Shown one piece after another: positions 8,944 through 16,773 of a stretch of 64,000 nucleotides of DNA. Under the pieces are notes generated by a model. The model had not been told where the DNA came from. It searched no databases and saw nothing but the letters and a program-made list of their open reading frames with translations. Position numbers and translations under genes: made by a program. Source of the DNA: Ruminococcaceae bacterium FB2012. GTDB taxonomy: Bacteria; Bacillota; Clostridia; Oscillospirales; Ruminococcaceae. Every line of letters begins with the position of its first letter. Positions within the stretch are counted from its first letter, which is position 1. The stretch spans positions 496,001 through 560,000 of the forward strand of contig FMXS01000003.1 in NCBI GenBank assembly GCA_900104495.1, given 5' to 3'.

Positions 8944-9101
8944 ACGCCCGGAAATAATGAAGAATGAATAGTGAATAATGAAAAATGAAAAATGAAAAAT
9001 TAAGGTATCGCCTTCGGCGACGAAAAATCCGTCCGCGGAGCGGACTCCTTTATTATTCATTATTCAATATTCATCATTCATTATTCATTATTTCCGGGCG
9101 T
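8944..9101. repeat. 158-bp MITE-like palindromic element
   Basis: Perfect 18-base terminal inverted repeats, ACGCCCGGAAATAATGAA and its complement, lie at 8944-8961 and 9084-9101. Inside are runs of the AATGA-type pentamer on one side and their complement on the other. A GC hairpin pair is in the centre (CGCCTTCGGCG and GTCCGCGGAGCGGAC). The whole can fold into one long hairpin. No transposase is encoded, as in a non-autonomous element. It ends eight bases before the stop codon of the EAL gene. Confidence 0.7.
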
Positions 9102-9109
9102 AATTCCTC

Positions 9110-10804
9110 TCAGGAGAGCTGCGCACCCGCATAGCTGTGCGCGTCAAGACGCTTCTCAAAATCTTCTACCGGCAGGGGCCTGTCAAAGAAAAATCCCTGT
9201 GCCAGCTCGCAGTGATTCTCCCGCAGGATGTTCACCTGCTGCTGAGTCTCAACTCCTTCGGCTATGCACTCCAGCCCTAACTCCTTAGCCATTGCCACAA
9301 CGTATTTGAACATCACACTGCGGGTGCTCTTTTCGTCGTCTTCGTCCACCGGCAGGAAACTGCGGTCTATCTTCAAAACGTTCCAGGGCACTTCTTTGAT
9401 AAGGTTCAGCGACGAGTACCCCATGCCGAAATCGTCCACCGAGGTGCTTATCCCCGCCTCCTGGAGCCCGCTTACCACGCTCTTCAGATAGCGGAATTCC
9501 ACATCCGTCGTGGTCTCGGTCAGCTCCATTTCAAGGTATTCGTGAGGCACGTTGTTCCTGTCCACGATCTCAAGGATGTGCTTCAGCAGGTCTTCGTCCA
9601 GCATATGCTTACGCGAGAGGTTCACCGAGACCCGCACTACCTTCCGGCCTTCGTCAAGCCACCGTCTGACATCCCGGCAGACGTGGTCCAGCATATAAAA
9701 GTCCAGACGGCAGATGTCTATTCCCTGTTCCAGCAGCGGGATGAATTCCCCGGGCTGGATGATCCGCCCTTCATGATACCAGCGGCAGAGCGCCTCCGCG
9801 CCGATAAGCTCGCCGGTGGCGATGTCGATCTTCGGCTGATAGTAGACCTTGAATTCCTCGTTTTTCAGCGACTCCGGGAACATCCTCTGCAAACGGCTCG
9901 CCTTCTGCTTGCGGGCGTTCATCTCGTCGTTGAAGTATACCACGTCCGACTGACCGTTGGATTTGGCCGCCGCCAGCGCGCTGATTATCTTGTCAAAAAT
10001 GTCTCCCACATCGCTGTATTCAAAATCCTCCGGGATCATGAAGATGCCCGCCGAGGCCGAAACTCTGATGCGGTCCCCGGTGTTCTCGTCATAGACGATG
10101 CCCGTGCCGCTTAAAAAGTTCAGAAGCTCCTCCAGCCTGTCCTTCGGGCAGATCGCCACGAAGTTGTCGCCGCCCATTCTTCCGATGAAGCCGTTTTCTC
10201 CGATGATCTCCTCCGCCTGGTGGAAAAAGCCCTGCATAACAAAGTTCCCCGCGTGCCTTCCCACCTGCTGATTCACCAGCGAGAAGTGCTTGAGGTTGAA
10301 GTTCATCGCCGCCTTGCCGCACAGTTTCCCGATAGGTCCGTTCTTTTGCAGCTGCTTGATGAAATATCTCAGATTGCGGTAGCCGTCGTCGTCGTAGAAG
10401 GCAAATCGCTCCGCCGCCGCGATGACTCTGCCTCGGCTGACATAAGCGCCTACGGTCTCGTTGAACAGCCGTATCCTCCGACGTTCGGTCTCGGTCCAGG
10501 GGGGAGCCCCTGCTTCAATGTAAATACGGCAGCTGATGATAGTCATCATTTCCGTTATGGTGCGCTCGTTGATGATCTCCACGCAGGGCTTGCCGCTGTC
10601 ATAGGCGATGATCTTCTCGCCCCGGTCCATAGCCTCCAGCCGCGCATTGGCATAGCTGGTGGAAGTGAGCTTTGCGACTCTCAGCACTTTGCAGATCCTG
10701 GCCGTTTCGGGACGCAGAGCCTCAATATCAACAGTGCGCATGGTGTTGACTTTTTTTATCAGATCTTCAAAAGCCAAATGGTATTCAATATCCTTCTGAT
10801 CCAT
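9110..10804 (-). CDS. Cyclic di-GMP phosphodiesterase: degenerate GGDEF plus intact EAL domain
   Basis: The 564-residue cytosolic protein has an unassigned N-terminal region (about 1-190), a GGDEF domain with the altered signature GGDNF at about residue 216, and a C-terminal EAL domain (about 310-555). The EAL domain has the catalytic set: ExLxR as EALCR, the asparagine in SVNLSR, the glutamate in MELTET, DDFGMGYSSL, LKIDRSF, IAEGVET and QGFFFDRP. It should therefore cleave c-di-GMP to pGpG, while the GGDEF half is probably a GTP-binding regulator. There is no transmembrane helix. It is divergent from the diguanylate cyclase at 11076, so the make and break enzymes share one intergenic region of 271 bases. 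Confidence 0.92.
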   Translation of the reverse strand: MDQKDIEYHLAFEDLIKKVNTMRTVDIEALRPETARICKVLRVAKLTSTSYANARLEAMDRGEKIIAYDSGKPCVEIINERTITEMMTIISCRIYIEAGAPPWTETERRRIRLFNETVGAYVSRGRVIAAAERFAFYDDDGYRNLRYFIKQLQKNGPIGKLCGKAAMNFNLKHFSLVNQQVGRHAGNFVMQGFFHQAEEIIGENGFIGRMGGDNFVAICPKDRLEELLNFLSGTGIVYDENTGDRIRVSASAGIFMIPEDFEYSDVGDIFDKIISALAAAKSNGQSDVVYFNDEMNARKQKASRLQRMFPESLKNEEFKVYYQPKIDIATGELIGAEALCRWYHEGRIIQPGEFIPLLEQGIDICRLDFYMLDHVCRDVRRWLDEGRKVVRVSVNLSRKHMLDEDLLKHILEIVDRNNVPHEYLEMELTETTTDVEFRYLKSVVSGLQEAGISTSVDDFGMGYSSLNLIKEVPWNVLKIDRSFLPVDEDDEKSTRSVMFKYVVAMAKELGLECIAEGVETQQQVNILRENHCELAQGFFFDRPLPVEDFEKRLDAHSYAGAQLS

Positions 10805-11004
10805 AACGATCTCCCTGTTTCATAATTATAGCAAATTCCCCAATAATTGTATATTATGCACTATATATACTTACAATATCACATAATAATTATATCAAAT
10901 GCGTAACCTCTTTTCAATTAACAATATGTAGAAATATTGTTACGGATTTTGTGAACTTTTTTCCCAACGCAGTATACCCTTATGGAAAAATATTGTTCCG
11001 CCTA

Positions 11005-11033
11005 TTGAAATTCCCCTGAGGATGTGTTATTAT
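11005..11033 (+). promoter_or_regulatory. Promoter of the diguanylate cyclase operon
   Basis: TTGAAA (11005-11010) and TATTAT (11028-11033) are separated by 17 bases and lie about 45 bases before the start codon. The rest of the 10805-11075 gap is AT-rich and holds no gene. Confidence 0.6.
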
Positions 11034-11075
11034 AATAATGTCAATGTCCGATTATTAACCGAAGGGAGTGAGATC

Positions 11076-12587
11076 ATGTCCGGCAAAAAAAACAGCCGCG
11101 CCAGCCTGCGGAATATCAGCAAGGCCCAGGTGCTTATGATACTCGGCTTCGGTTTTATCGTGGTCGCCGCCGTTATACTCGTCTCCTCCCTTGCTATACG
11201 CAAGACCGATGAAGTTCTGAAGAACAAGGTCATTTCTCTGACCTCCTCCCTTAACGTTCAGATGAAGCTCAATATGGACTCCTATCTTTCGCGTATGGAG
11301 ACTATCGCCACCCTTGCCTTCGGTGAAAGCGAGGCTTACACCTACGACGCCACCGACCCGAACAACGACGAGTACGAGGCTATCAATACCGAGAAGAAGA
11401 TCTCCGAGCGGCTTTTCAGCCTTTGTATAATGGAGAACTTCGTGGATTACGGCATCGTCTACCGCAACAACCGCACCGTGGGAAAGATCTCCAACGGCAC
11501 CTCCACCCTCTTCGGCGATAAGATATTCTCCGAGTTAAGTTCGATGATCTCCCGCCCCCGTACCAACGACGGCTGGTCCACGGGCTACGGAAACAACTTC
11601 AAGCGGATATATTACGTCAAAAAGGTCCACGAGAATGCGGTGCTGTTCATTTCCTTCTATGCCTCCGAGCTGGATGCGGTCTTTGATAACCCCGAGACTC
11701 TCAGCGATATGGATATCCGTCTTGTCAACCAGGACAAGAACATCATCTACTCCAAAAACACCGAGGAACTGGGCTCTCCCCTTCCCACGGAGATAAGCAG
11801 CAGGATAGAAGGCAAGATCTCCGCCTCCGTCCTGGATAACGAATACCTCGTCTCCCTGGACAGCTGCGGAGGCTGGTTCGTAGTCTGCTCTATCCCCACG
11901 CCTATCATCCTGAACGAAAAGAATGAGATGACCACCTATATCTATTTCACCGCGGGCGTCGCCGCGTTTCTGGCGGTGCTGGTGGCTCTGCTGCTCTCCT
12001 ACCGCATCATCAGTCCTATCAGAAAGACCGTTTCCTCCCTGGACGACAAGGCCCGCATCGACCTGCTCACGGGCATACTCAACAAGCGCTCCTTTGAGGA
12101 GTACGCCGGAAACTGCCTTGCAAATTCCCTGGAGTCCGAGCGTCACGCACTTATCATCCTCGACATAGACAACTTCAAGGGCGTCAACGATACTTTGGGC
12201 CACGCCTACGGCGATAAGGTGCTGGAAAAGACAGGCGAGATACTCCGCTCCACCTTCTCCGATGACGACTATCTGGGCCGTATCGGCGGCGACGAGTTCT
12301 GCATCCTCGTCAACACACGCTTTGACAGCAGTGATAAGTTCGACGCCTTCCTCCTCGAGAAGTGCAAGGAGCTTTCCTCCGCTTATCACGAATATTACAG
12401 CGGACGGGACGGCGATTACAAGATCTCCGCCAGTATGGGCGTTGCCCTCTGGCCGGATAACGGCAGGTCCTTCGAGGAAATGTATTCCGCCTGCGACAGC
12501 GCCCTTTACCGCTCCAAAAAGAGCGGGCGCGACACCTTCACCTTCTATGATGCGAATACGGAAAGCGAGGGGACAGAAAATGAATAG
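11076..12587 (+). CDS. Membrane diguanylate cyclase with extracytoplasmic sensor domain
   Basis: The 503-residue protein has a transmembrane helix at about residues 17-39, an extracytoplasmic sensor of about 250 residues of the Cache type, a second helix at about 290-312 and a cytosolic GGDEF domain. The active site RIGGDEF is intact, so it should make c-di-GMP from two GTP. The usual inhibitory-site arginine (RxxD before the GGDEF loop) is replaced: the aligned residues are SDDD, so product inhibition is probably absent. The ATG at 11076 has GGGAG nine bases upstream. The stop codon overlaps the start of a sugar-binding lipoprotein gene by eight bases, implying coupled synthesis. Confidence 0.93.
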   Translation: MSGKKNSRASLRNISKAQVLMILGFGFIVVAAVILVSSLAIRKTDEVLKNKVISLTSSLNVQMKLNMDSYLSRMETIATLAFGESEAYTYDATDPNNDEYEAINTEKKISERLFSLCIMENFVDYGIVYRNNRTVGKISNGTSTLFGDKIFSELSSMISRPRTNDGWSTGYGNNFKRIYYVKKVHENAVLFISFYASELDAVFDNPETLSDMDIRLVNQDKNIIYSKNTEELGSPLPTEISSRIEGKISASVLDNEYLVSLDSCGGWFVVCSIPTPIILNEKNEMTTYIYFTAGVAAFLAVLVALLLSYRIISPIRKTVSSLDDKARIDLLTGILNKRSFEEYAGNCLANSLESERHALIILDIDNFKGVNDTLGHAYGDKVLEKTGEILRSTFSDDDYLGRIGGDEFCILVNTRFDSSDKFDAFLLEKCKELSSAYHEYYSGRDGDYKISASMGVALWPDNGRSFEEMYSACDSALYRSKKSGRDTFTFYDANTESEGTENE

Positions 12588-13863
12588 GTTTTCCAAACTC
12601 ATCGCCCTCGCCCTTTCCGCAGTGATGCTCCTGCTCTCCGGCTGTACGGAGGATCCCGTCGTCCGCAAGCAGACCAATCAGGTGCAGATAACTCTCTCCT
12701 GGTGGGGCAACGATTCAAGAAACGAGTATACCATAGCCGCCGTACAGCGCTTTGAAAAGCTCCACCCCGAGATAAAGGTCAAGTGCAGTTACTCGGAGTG
12801 GTCCGGCTATGAGGCAAGAAGCCAGGTGCAGATGATCTCCGGCACCGAGGCCGACGTTATGCAGATAAACGTGGGCTGGCTCGCAAAGTATTCCCCCGAC
12901 GGGAACGGCTACTACGATCTGGAAAAGCTCGCCGACACCGTGGATCTCTCCAACTTCTCCTCCGAGATGCTGGACTACGGCAGAAGAAACGGCGTCCTCA
13001 ACGCCATACCCATAGCAATGAACGCCGAAACGGTCTATATCAACAAGTCCGTATACGACAGCTTCGGGGTCTCCGTTCCCCAGACCTGGGACGATCTCTT
13101 CCGCGCCGCTGATGTGTTCAGAAAGCACGGCATCTTCGCCCTTGCGGGAGCTTCAAAGTCCATCTGGCTCTACTGCATCGCCTACGCCGAACAGCAGACG
13201 GGCAAGACCTTCTTCACTGACAACGGCGAGATAAATTTCTCCGCCGGGGAGTTCAAGGTCATGATAGAGTTCTATGACCGCCTCGTCAAGGAGAAGGTCA
13301 TCCCCAAGGTGGAGGACTTCCAGCGGTTCAACATCGACAACGGCGCCTACGCAGGAGTCGTCGCCTGGGTCAGCGATGCCCTCAATTACTACAAGGGCGT
13401 CATCGAGAAGGGCTCCGAGATAATCGCCGCCGGCTATACCGCCGATGACCCCTCAAAGGCAGGCTCCGGCTGGTACGCCAAGCCCGCCACCCTCTATGCC
13501 CTCAGCAGAAATACCGAGCATCCCAAGGAGGCCGCTATGCTCCTGGACTTCATGCTCAACAGCACCGAATGGGCCGAGCTCCAGGGCGTGGAAAAGGGTA
13601 TTCCCCTCAGCGCTTCGGTGAGAAAATATCTGGACGAGACCGGCAAGCTCAGCGGGCTTCAGTACGAAGCCTCACAAGTCATGGAAAACAACAAGCTCAT
13701 CAGACCGATGAACTCCGTCATCGAGGACTCCGCGCTTTACGAGACCTTCATCGACGCCTGCGACCTTGTGCTTTTCAATAAAGCCACCGCCGACGAGGCC
13801 GCCTCACAGCTTTGCAAGACCTATGCGGAAAAATACAAAATGCGGCAGGACAGCGCCTCCTGA
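12580..13863 (+). CDS. Extracellular solute-binding lipoprotein, family 1 (sugar type)
   Basis: The 427-residue protein has a lipoprotein signal with Cys22 in the lipobox LLSGC, followed by ITLSWWGNDSRNEYT and AVQRFEKLHPEIKV, the N-terminal hallmark of cluster-1 binding proteins for sugars and oligosaccharides. It would sit on the outer face of the membrane. No ABC permease or ATPase for sugars is nearby; the only partner is the overlapping diguanylate cyclase gene, whose extracytoplasmic domain could read the binding state. That role is inference. Alternatively it serves a permease encoded elsewhere. A terminator follows. Confidence 0.9.
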   Translation: MNRFSKLIALALSAVMLLLSGCTEDPVVRKQTNQVQITLSWWGNDSRNEYTIAAVQRFEKLHPEIKVKCSYSEWSGYEARSQVQMISGTEADVMQINVGWLAKYSPDGNGYYDLEKLADTVDLSNFSSEMLDYGRRNGVLNAIPIAMNAETVYINKSVYDSFGVSVPQTWDDLFRAADVFRKHGIFALAGASKSIWLYCIAYAEQQTGKTFFTDNGEINFSAGEFKVMIEFYDRLVKEKVIPKVEDFQRFNIDNGAYAGVVAWVSDALNYYKGVIEKGSEIIAAGYTADDPSKAGSGWYAKPATLYALSRNTEHPKEAAMLLDFMLNSTEWAELQGVEKGIPLSASVRKYLDETGKLSGLQYEASQVMENNKLIRPMNSVIEDSALYETFIDACDLVLFNKATADEAASQLCKTYAEKYKMRQDSAS

Positions 13864-13898
13864 CGCGGATGCGGAGCCGTTAATACAAACACATACAA

Positions 13899-13931
13899 CA
13901 AGCCGGTCGGGGCCAGCGTCCCGCCGGCTTG
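13899..13931 (+). terminator. Terminator after the cyclase/binding-protein operon
   Basis: CAAGCCGG and CCGGCTTG form the outer stem around a GGG/CCC inner stem. It is followed by only a short T-poor tail, so strength is uncertain. Confidence 0.55.
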
Positions 13932-13972
13932 CTTCATATCCGGGCGCTGTCAGTATTATTACAAAATTATCA

Positions 13973-13988
13973 GTTAGCATAGGCTAAT
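13973..13988. promoter_or_regulatory. DtxR-type operator, site 1
   Basis: GTTAGC-ATAG-GCTAAT follows the 6-4-6 palindrome shared by seven sites in this window. It lies about 40 bases upstream of the -35 element of the flavodoxin operon. Confidence 0.65.
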
Positions 13989-14023
13989 TGTTTGTGCATA
14001 TTTCCGAAAATGCCCCGTCAGTA

Positions 14024-14052
14024 TTGACATTGTGTTCCGTATATGATATTCT
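14024..14052 (+). promoter_or_regulatory. Promoter of the DUF2325-DUF3793-flavodoxin operon
   Basis: TTGACA (14024-14029) and TATTCT (14047-14052) are 17 bases apart. Operator site 2 starts nine bases after the -10 element, so a bound repressor would cover the transcription start. Confidence 0.7.
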
Positions 14053-14060
14053 TTTAGCAG

Positions 14061-14076
14061 GTTAGCGAATGCTAAC
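14061..14076. promoter_or_regulatory. DtxR-type operator, site 2
   Basis: This is a perfect GTTAGC-N4-GCTAAC palindrome, extended by three more paired bases on each side (14058-14079). It overlaps the predicted transcription start of the flavodoxin operon. Confidence 0.8.
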
Positions 14077-14094
14077 CTGTAATGATGCACAGCG

Positions 14095-14110
14095 GTTAGC
14101 GATGGCTAAC
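14095..14110. promoter_or_regulatory. DtxR-type operator, site 3
   Basis: This is a second perfect GTTAGC-GATG-GCTAAC palindrome, 34 bases after site 2 and 18 bases before the start codon. Two sites in one leader suggest cooperative or double repression. Confidence 0.78.
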
Positions 14111-14128
14111 ATAGGAACGGAGTGAACA

Positions 14129-14413
14129 ATGAGCGTAGTTATAGTAGGCGGCAACGACCGCATGGCAGCAAGATACAAGGATATCTGTACGGAGAAGGGC
14201 TGCAAGTCAAAGGTGTTCACGCAGATGCCTGCGGACTTCGAGAACAAGATCGGCTCCCCCGATCTGGTGATCGTCTTCACGGGGACCTGTTCGCACAAGA
14301 TGCTGGGAAGCGTCAAGAAGCACAGCGAACGTTTGGGAACGCCGGTGAAGCATCTGCACAGTTCCAGCGCCAGCGCCCTTAAAAATCTGCTTACAAGCTA
14401 CAAAGGAGCATGA
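14129..14413 (+). CDS. DUF2325 domain protein
   Basis: The 94-residue protein begins MSVVIVGGNDRM and contains FTGTCSHKML and a C-terminal NLL segment, matching DUF2325, a small Rossmann-like domain often found in metal- or redox-regulated operons of Firmicutes. A cysteine-histidine pair in TGTCSHK could bind a metal; that is inference. It is the first gene of a three-gene operon behind two DtxR-type operators, which suggests expression when iron or manganese is scarce. Confidence 0.85.
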   Translation: MSVVIVGGNDRMAARYKDICTEKGCKSKVFTQMPADFENKIGSPDLVIVFTGTCSHKMLGSVKKHSERLGTPVKHLHSSSASALKNLLTSYKGA

Positions 14414-14415
14414 AT

Positions 14416-14979
14416 ATGTCCGTTAACGAGAACCGTCGGTTTGAAATGGCCCTTGCATACCACGCCGCCCCGACGCTTATGGGCGAGAAATGCGGCAGCC
14501 TGCTTTCGCTTTCCGAGGAGGAATTCGACATAGCAGGCAACGCCGAACTTTTCCTCGGGCAGATGCGCTCCCGGGGGCTGCGTATGCGTATCATTCCCAA
14601 GAAATGCGGGCGTTCGCTGGTGTACGTCTACTCGCAGGAGCTGCTTGAAAAGCGTCTGCAATGCAAAGCGGTAAGGCGTTTTCTTGCGGGCTGCGGATAC
14701 TCCGTCACTGACGGCACCGAGGAGCTGCTGGACCGCCTCTGCGAGAGGCTCCGCGCCGACAGCTTCCCTCACGAGATAGGCATTTTCCTTGACTATCCGC
14801 TGGAGGACGTGGAGGGCTTCATCCGAAACTGCGGACAGGGCTGCAAGTTCTGCGGGATGTGGAAGGTCTACGGAGACGTTGAGAGCGCAAAGCGGAAATT
14901 CGAGCGCTTCCGCTGCTGCCGCGCAGAGCTGTGCGGTCAGCTTGAAAAAGGCAAAAGACTGTGCGCGTGTGTCGCGTAA
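14416..14979 (+). CDS. DUF3793 family protein
   Basis: The 187-residue protein matches DUF3793 by YHAAPTLMGEKCGSLLSL at the N-terminus, IIPKKCGRSLVYVYSQE in the middle, and HEIGIFLDYPLEDVEGFIRNCGQGCKFCGMWKVYGD toward the end (segments quoted in part). The cysteine cluster GQGCKFCGMWK and a CC pair near the C-terminus could hold a metal or be redox active. The ATG at 14416 is preferred over 14410 because AAAGGAG ends seven bases before it. No function is established. It lies between DUF2325 and flavodoxin, a combination I associate with iron-regulated clusters in Clostridia. Confidence 0.85.
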   Translation: MSVNENRRFEMALAYHAAPTLMGEKCGSLLSLSEEEFDIAGNAELFLGQMRSRGLRMRIIPKKCGRSLVYVYSQELLEKRLQCKAVRRFLAGCGYSVTDGTEELLDRLCERLRADSFPHEIGIFLDYPLEDVEGFIRNCGQGCKFCGMWKVYGDVESAKRKFERFRCCRAELCGQLEKGKRLCACVA

Positions 14980-15007
14980 AGGTTTTGCATAGATTTGGAG
15001 GAATAAC

Positions 15008-15415
15008 ATGAAAACAGCAGTTATCTATTGGAGCAGTACAGGCAACACCGAGGCTATGGCAAAGGCCATTGCCGAAGCGGCGGGAGCCGAGCTGTTCGCG
15101 GTGTCGGAGTTCAGCGGAAAGATCTCCGACTATGACAGGGTGGCCTTCGGGTGCAGCGCCATGGGCGCCGAGGAGCTTGACGACAGCGAGTTCGAGCCCT
15201 TCTTCGCCTCGGTGGAGGGCGAGCTTTCGGGCAAGAAGATAGCCCTCTTCGGTTCCTACGGCTGGGGCGACGGCGAATGGATGCGCAACTGGGCCGAACG
15301 CGCCAAGACCGACGGTGCCGAGATCATCGGCGGCGAGGGACTTATCATTAACGAAACTCCCGACGCCGACGGGCTTGCAAAGTGCGCTGAACTGGGAAAA
15401 GCGTTAGCTAACTGA
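15008..15415 (+). CDS. Flavodoxin
   Basis: This is a 135-residue short-chain flavodoxin. The phosphate-binding loop WSSTGNTEAMAKAI is at residues 9-22, and the FMN-stacking regions are GCSAMGAEELDDSEF and FGSYGWGDGEWM. It carries single electrons in the cytosol and commonly replaces ferredoxin when iron is limiting. That fits its place behind two DtxR-type operators. GGAGG precedes the ATG. A repeat element begins just after the stop codon. Confidence 0.94.
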   Translation: MKTAVIYWSSTGNTEAMAKAIAEAAGAELFAVSEFSGKISDYDRVAFGCSAMGAEELDDSEFEPFFASVEGELSGKKIALFGSYGWGDGEWMRNWAERAKTDGAEIIGGEGLIINETPDADGLAKCAELGKALAN

Positions 15416-15423
15416 AAAAAAAG

Positions 15424-15948
15424 CAGGGGCGTGCCCCTGCACCCTACTCCGCCTATTTACAATGTGTGCGGGCGGCAGGGTTTGATGAACGGCGGGGTCG
15501 AACAAAAGAGGTAAACCCACAAACAAAAGTGGTAAACCCACCAACGAACCAACGTAGAAAAGAACAAAACACACCAACGTTGTAAACCCTCAAACGAACC
15601 AACGAAGAAAAGAACAAAACGCACAAACGTTGTAAACCCTCAAGCGAACCAACGTAGAAAAGAACAAAACGCACAAACGTTGTAAACCCTCAAGCGAACC
15701 AACGTAGAAAAGAACAAAACGCACAAACGCAGTTAAGAATCAAACGAACCACCGTCGCAAGAATGCGAGTGCCGGATTATTCCGGCAATCACAAGTCGAT
15801 AAGAATTCAAACGTTGTTCGCCGGAATAATCCGTTACATAACGAAAAGCCGTCCGCGACGCGGTGTCCAAGTCACATCACGAAACAAACCCAAGCGCCCA
15901 AAGGGCGCGCAGCGTGAACTAAAAAGACGCGCAGCGTGAACTAAAAAA
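15424..15948 (+). repeat. Interspersed intergenic repeat, copy A (longest)
   Basis: The element reads: a GC head with the hairpin CAGGGGCGTGCCCCTG; a CGGCGGGGTCGAACAAAAG segment; an array of 50-base tandem units; then a tail with CCGTCCGCGACGCGGTGT, CACGAAACAAACCCAAGCGC and GCGCAGCGTGAACTAAAAA, the last present twice. The head starts eight bases after the flavodoxin stop, and the tail runs into the ribosome binding site of the ZIP gene. Related copies are at 40466, 44359 and 54397. It contains no protein-coding gene. Confidence 0.85.
15578..15727 (+). repeat. Tandem array of 50-base units inside copy A
   Basis: Three near-identical 50-base units start at 15578, 15628 and 15678 (each begins CGTTGTAAACCCTCAA), and a diverged unit precedes them. 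Each unit is itself made of two roughly 25-base halves related to the half-units in the other copies. Confidence 0.85.
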
Positions 15949-15960
15949 GGAGATGACAGT

Positions 15961-16755
15961 ATGAGCAGTTCGATGCGGATCGCAGCCGGGCTGCTCATTC
16001 CTTTTGCGGGGACGACTGCCGGCTCGGCCTGCGTGTTCTTTATGAAGGAACGGCTGGGACGTTCCGCGGAGCGTGTGCTTACCGGGTTCGCGGCGGGAGT
16101 CATGGTGGCGGCAAGCGTATGGAGCCTGCTTATCCCCGCGCTGGAGCAGTCGGAGGAAAAAATGGGGAGGATGAAATTCATCCCCGCGGTGACAGGCTTT
16201 CTTGCGGGGATATTTTTCCTGCTTCTGCTGGACAGGCTGATACCTCACCTGCACCTCGACAGCGACTCTCCCGAGGGCATAAAGACCCGCAGACTTCCCA
16301 AAAACGCCATGATGCTCCTTGCGGTGACTCTCCACAACATCCCCGAGGGAATGGCGGTGGGAGTGGTCTATGCGGGGTTCATCTACGAAAGCGGAGGCCT
16401 AACCTCCGCGGGAGCGCTGGCCCTTGCGGTGGGCATTGCCATACAGAATTTCCCCGAGGGAGCGATAATCTCCATGCCCCTTCGGGCGGAAGGGATGAGC
16501 AGGACCAAGGCTTTCATCTTCGGCACCCTTTCGGGAGCCGTGGAGCCCGCCGGTACGGCGCTGACCATACTTGCGGCGGGATTCGTGGTGCCGCTGATGC
16601 CCTACCTCCTCAGCTTTGCGGCGGGAGCTATGCTCTATGTGGTGGTGGAGGAGCTTATCCCCGAAATGTCCTCGGGAGAGCATTCAAACCTCGGGACCGT
16701 GGCCTTCGCCTTCGGCTTCGCGGTGATGATGACCCTGGACTGCACTTTAGGATGA
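15961..16755 (+). CDS. ZIP-family divalent metal transporter
   Basis: The 264-residue integral membrane protein has about eight helices. The helix IV and V signatures of ZIP are present: HNIPEGMAVGV and QNFPEGAI, which carry the metal-site histidine and glutamates. A histidine-containing loop DRLIPHLHLD precedes them. ZIP proteins move Zn, Fe or Mn into the cytosol. The metal here is not predictable, but the following genes lead to a DtxR-type regulator, so Fe or Mn is plausible. Its ribosome binding site AAAGGAG directly adjoins repeat copy A. Confidence 0.93.
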   Translation: MSSSMRIAAGLLIPFAGTTAGSACVFFMKERLGRSAERVLTGFAAGVMVAASVWSLLIPALEQSEEKMGRMKFIPAVTGFLAGIFFLLLLDRLIPHLHLDSDSPEGIKTRRLPKNAMMLLAVTLHNIPEGMAVGVVYAGFIYESGGLTSAGALALAVGIAIQNFPEGAIISMPLRAEGMSRTKAFIFGTLSGAVEPAGTALTILAAGFVVPLMPYLLSFAAGAMLYVVVEELIPEMSSGEHSNLGTVAFAFGFAVMMTLDCTLG

Positions 16756-16773
16756 AAGAACGGAGTATGAAAA

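Noticed and set aside
15528..15727. Possible CRISPR array
   Set aside because: The 50-base units are repeated without unique spacers, and no cas gene is in the window. It is a plain tandem repeat inside an interspersed element.
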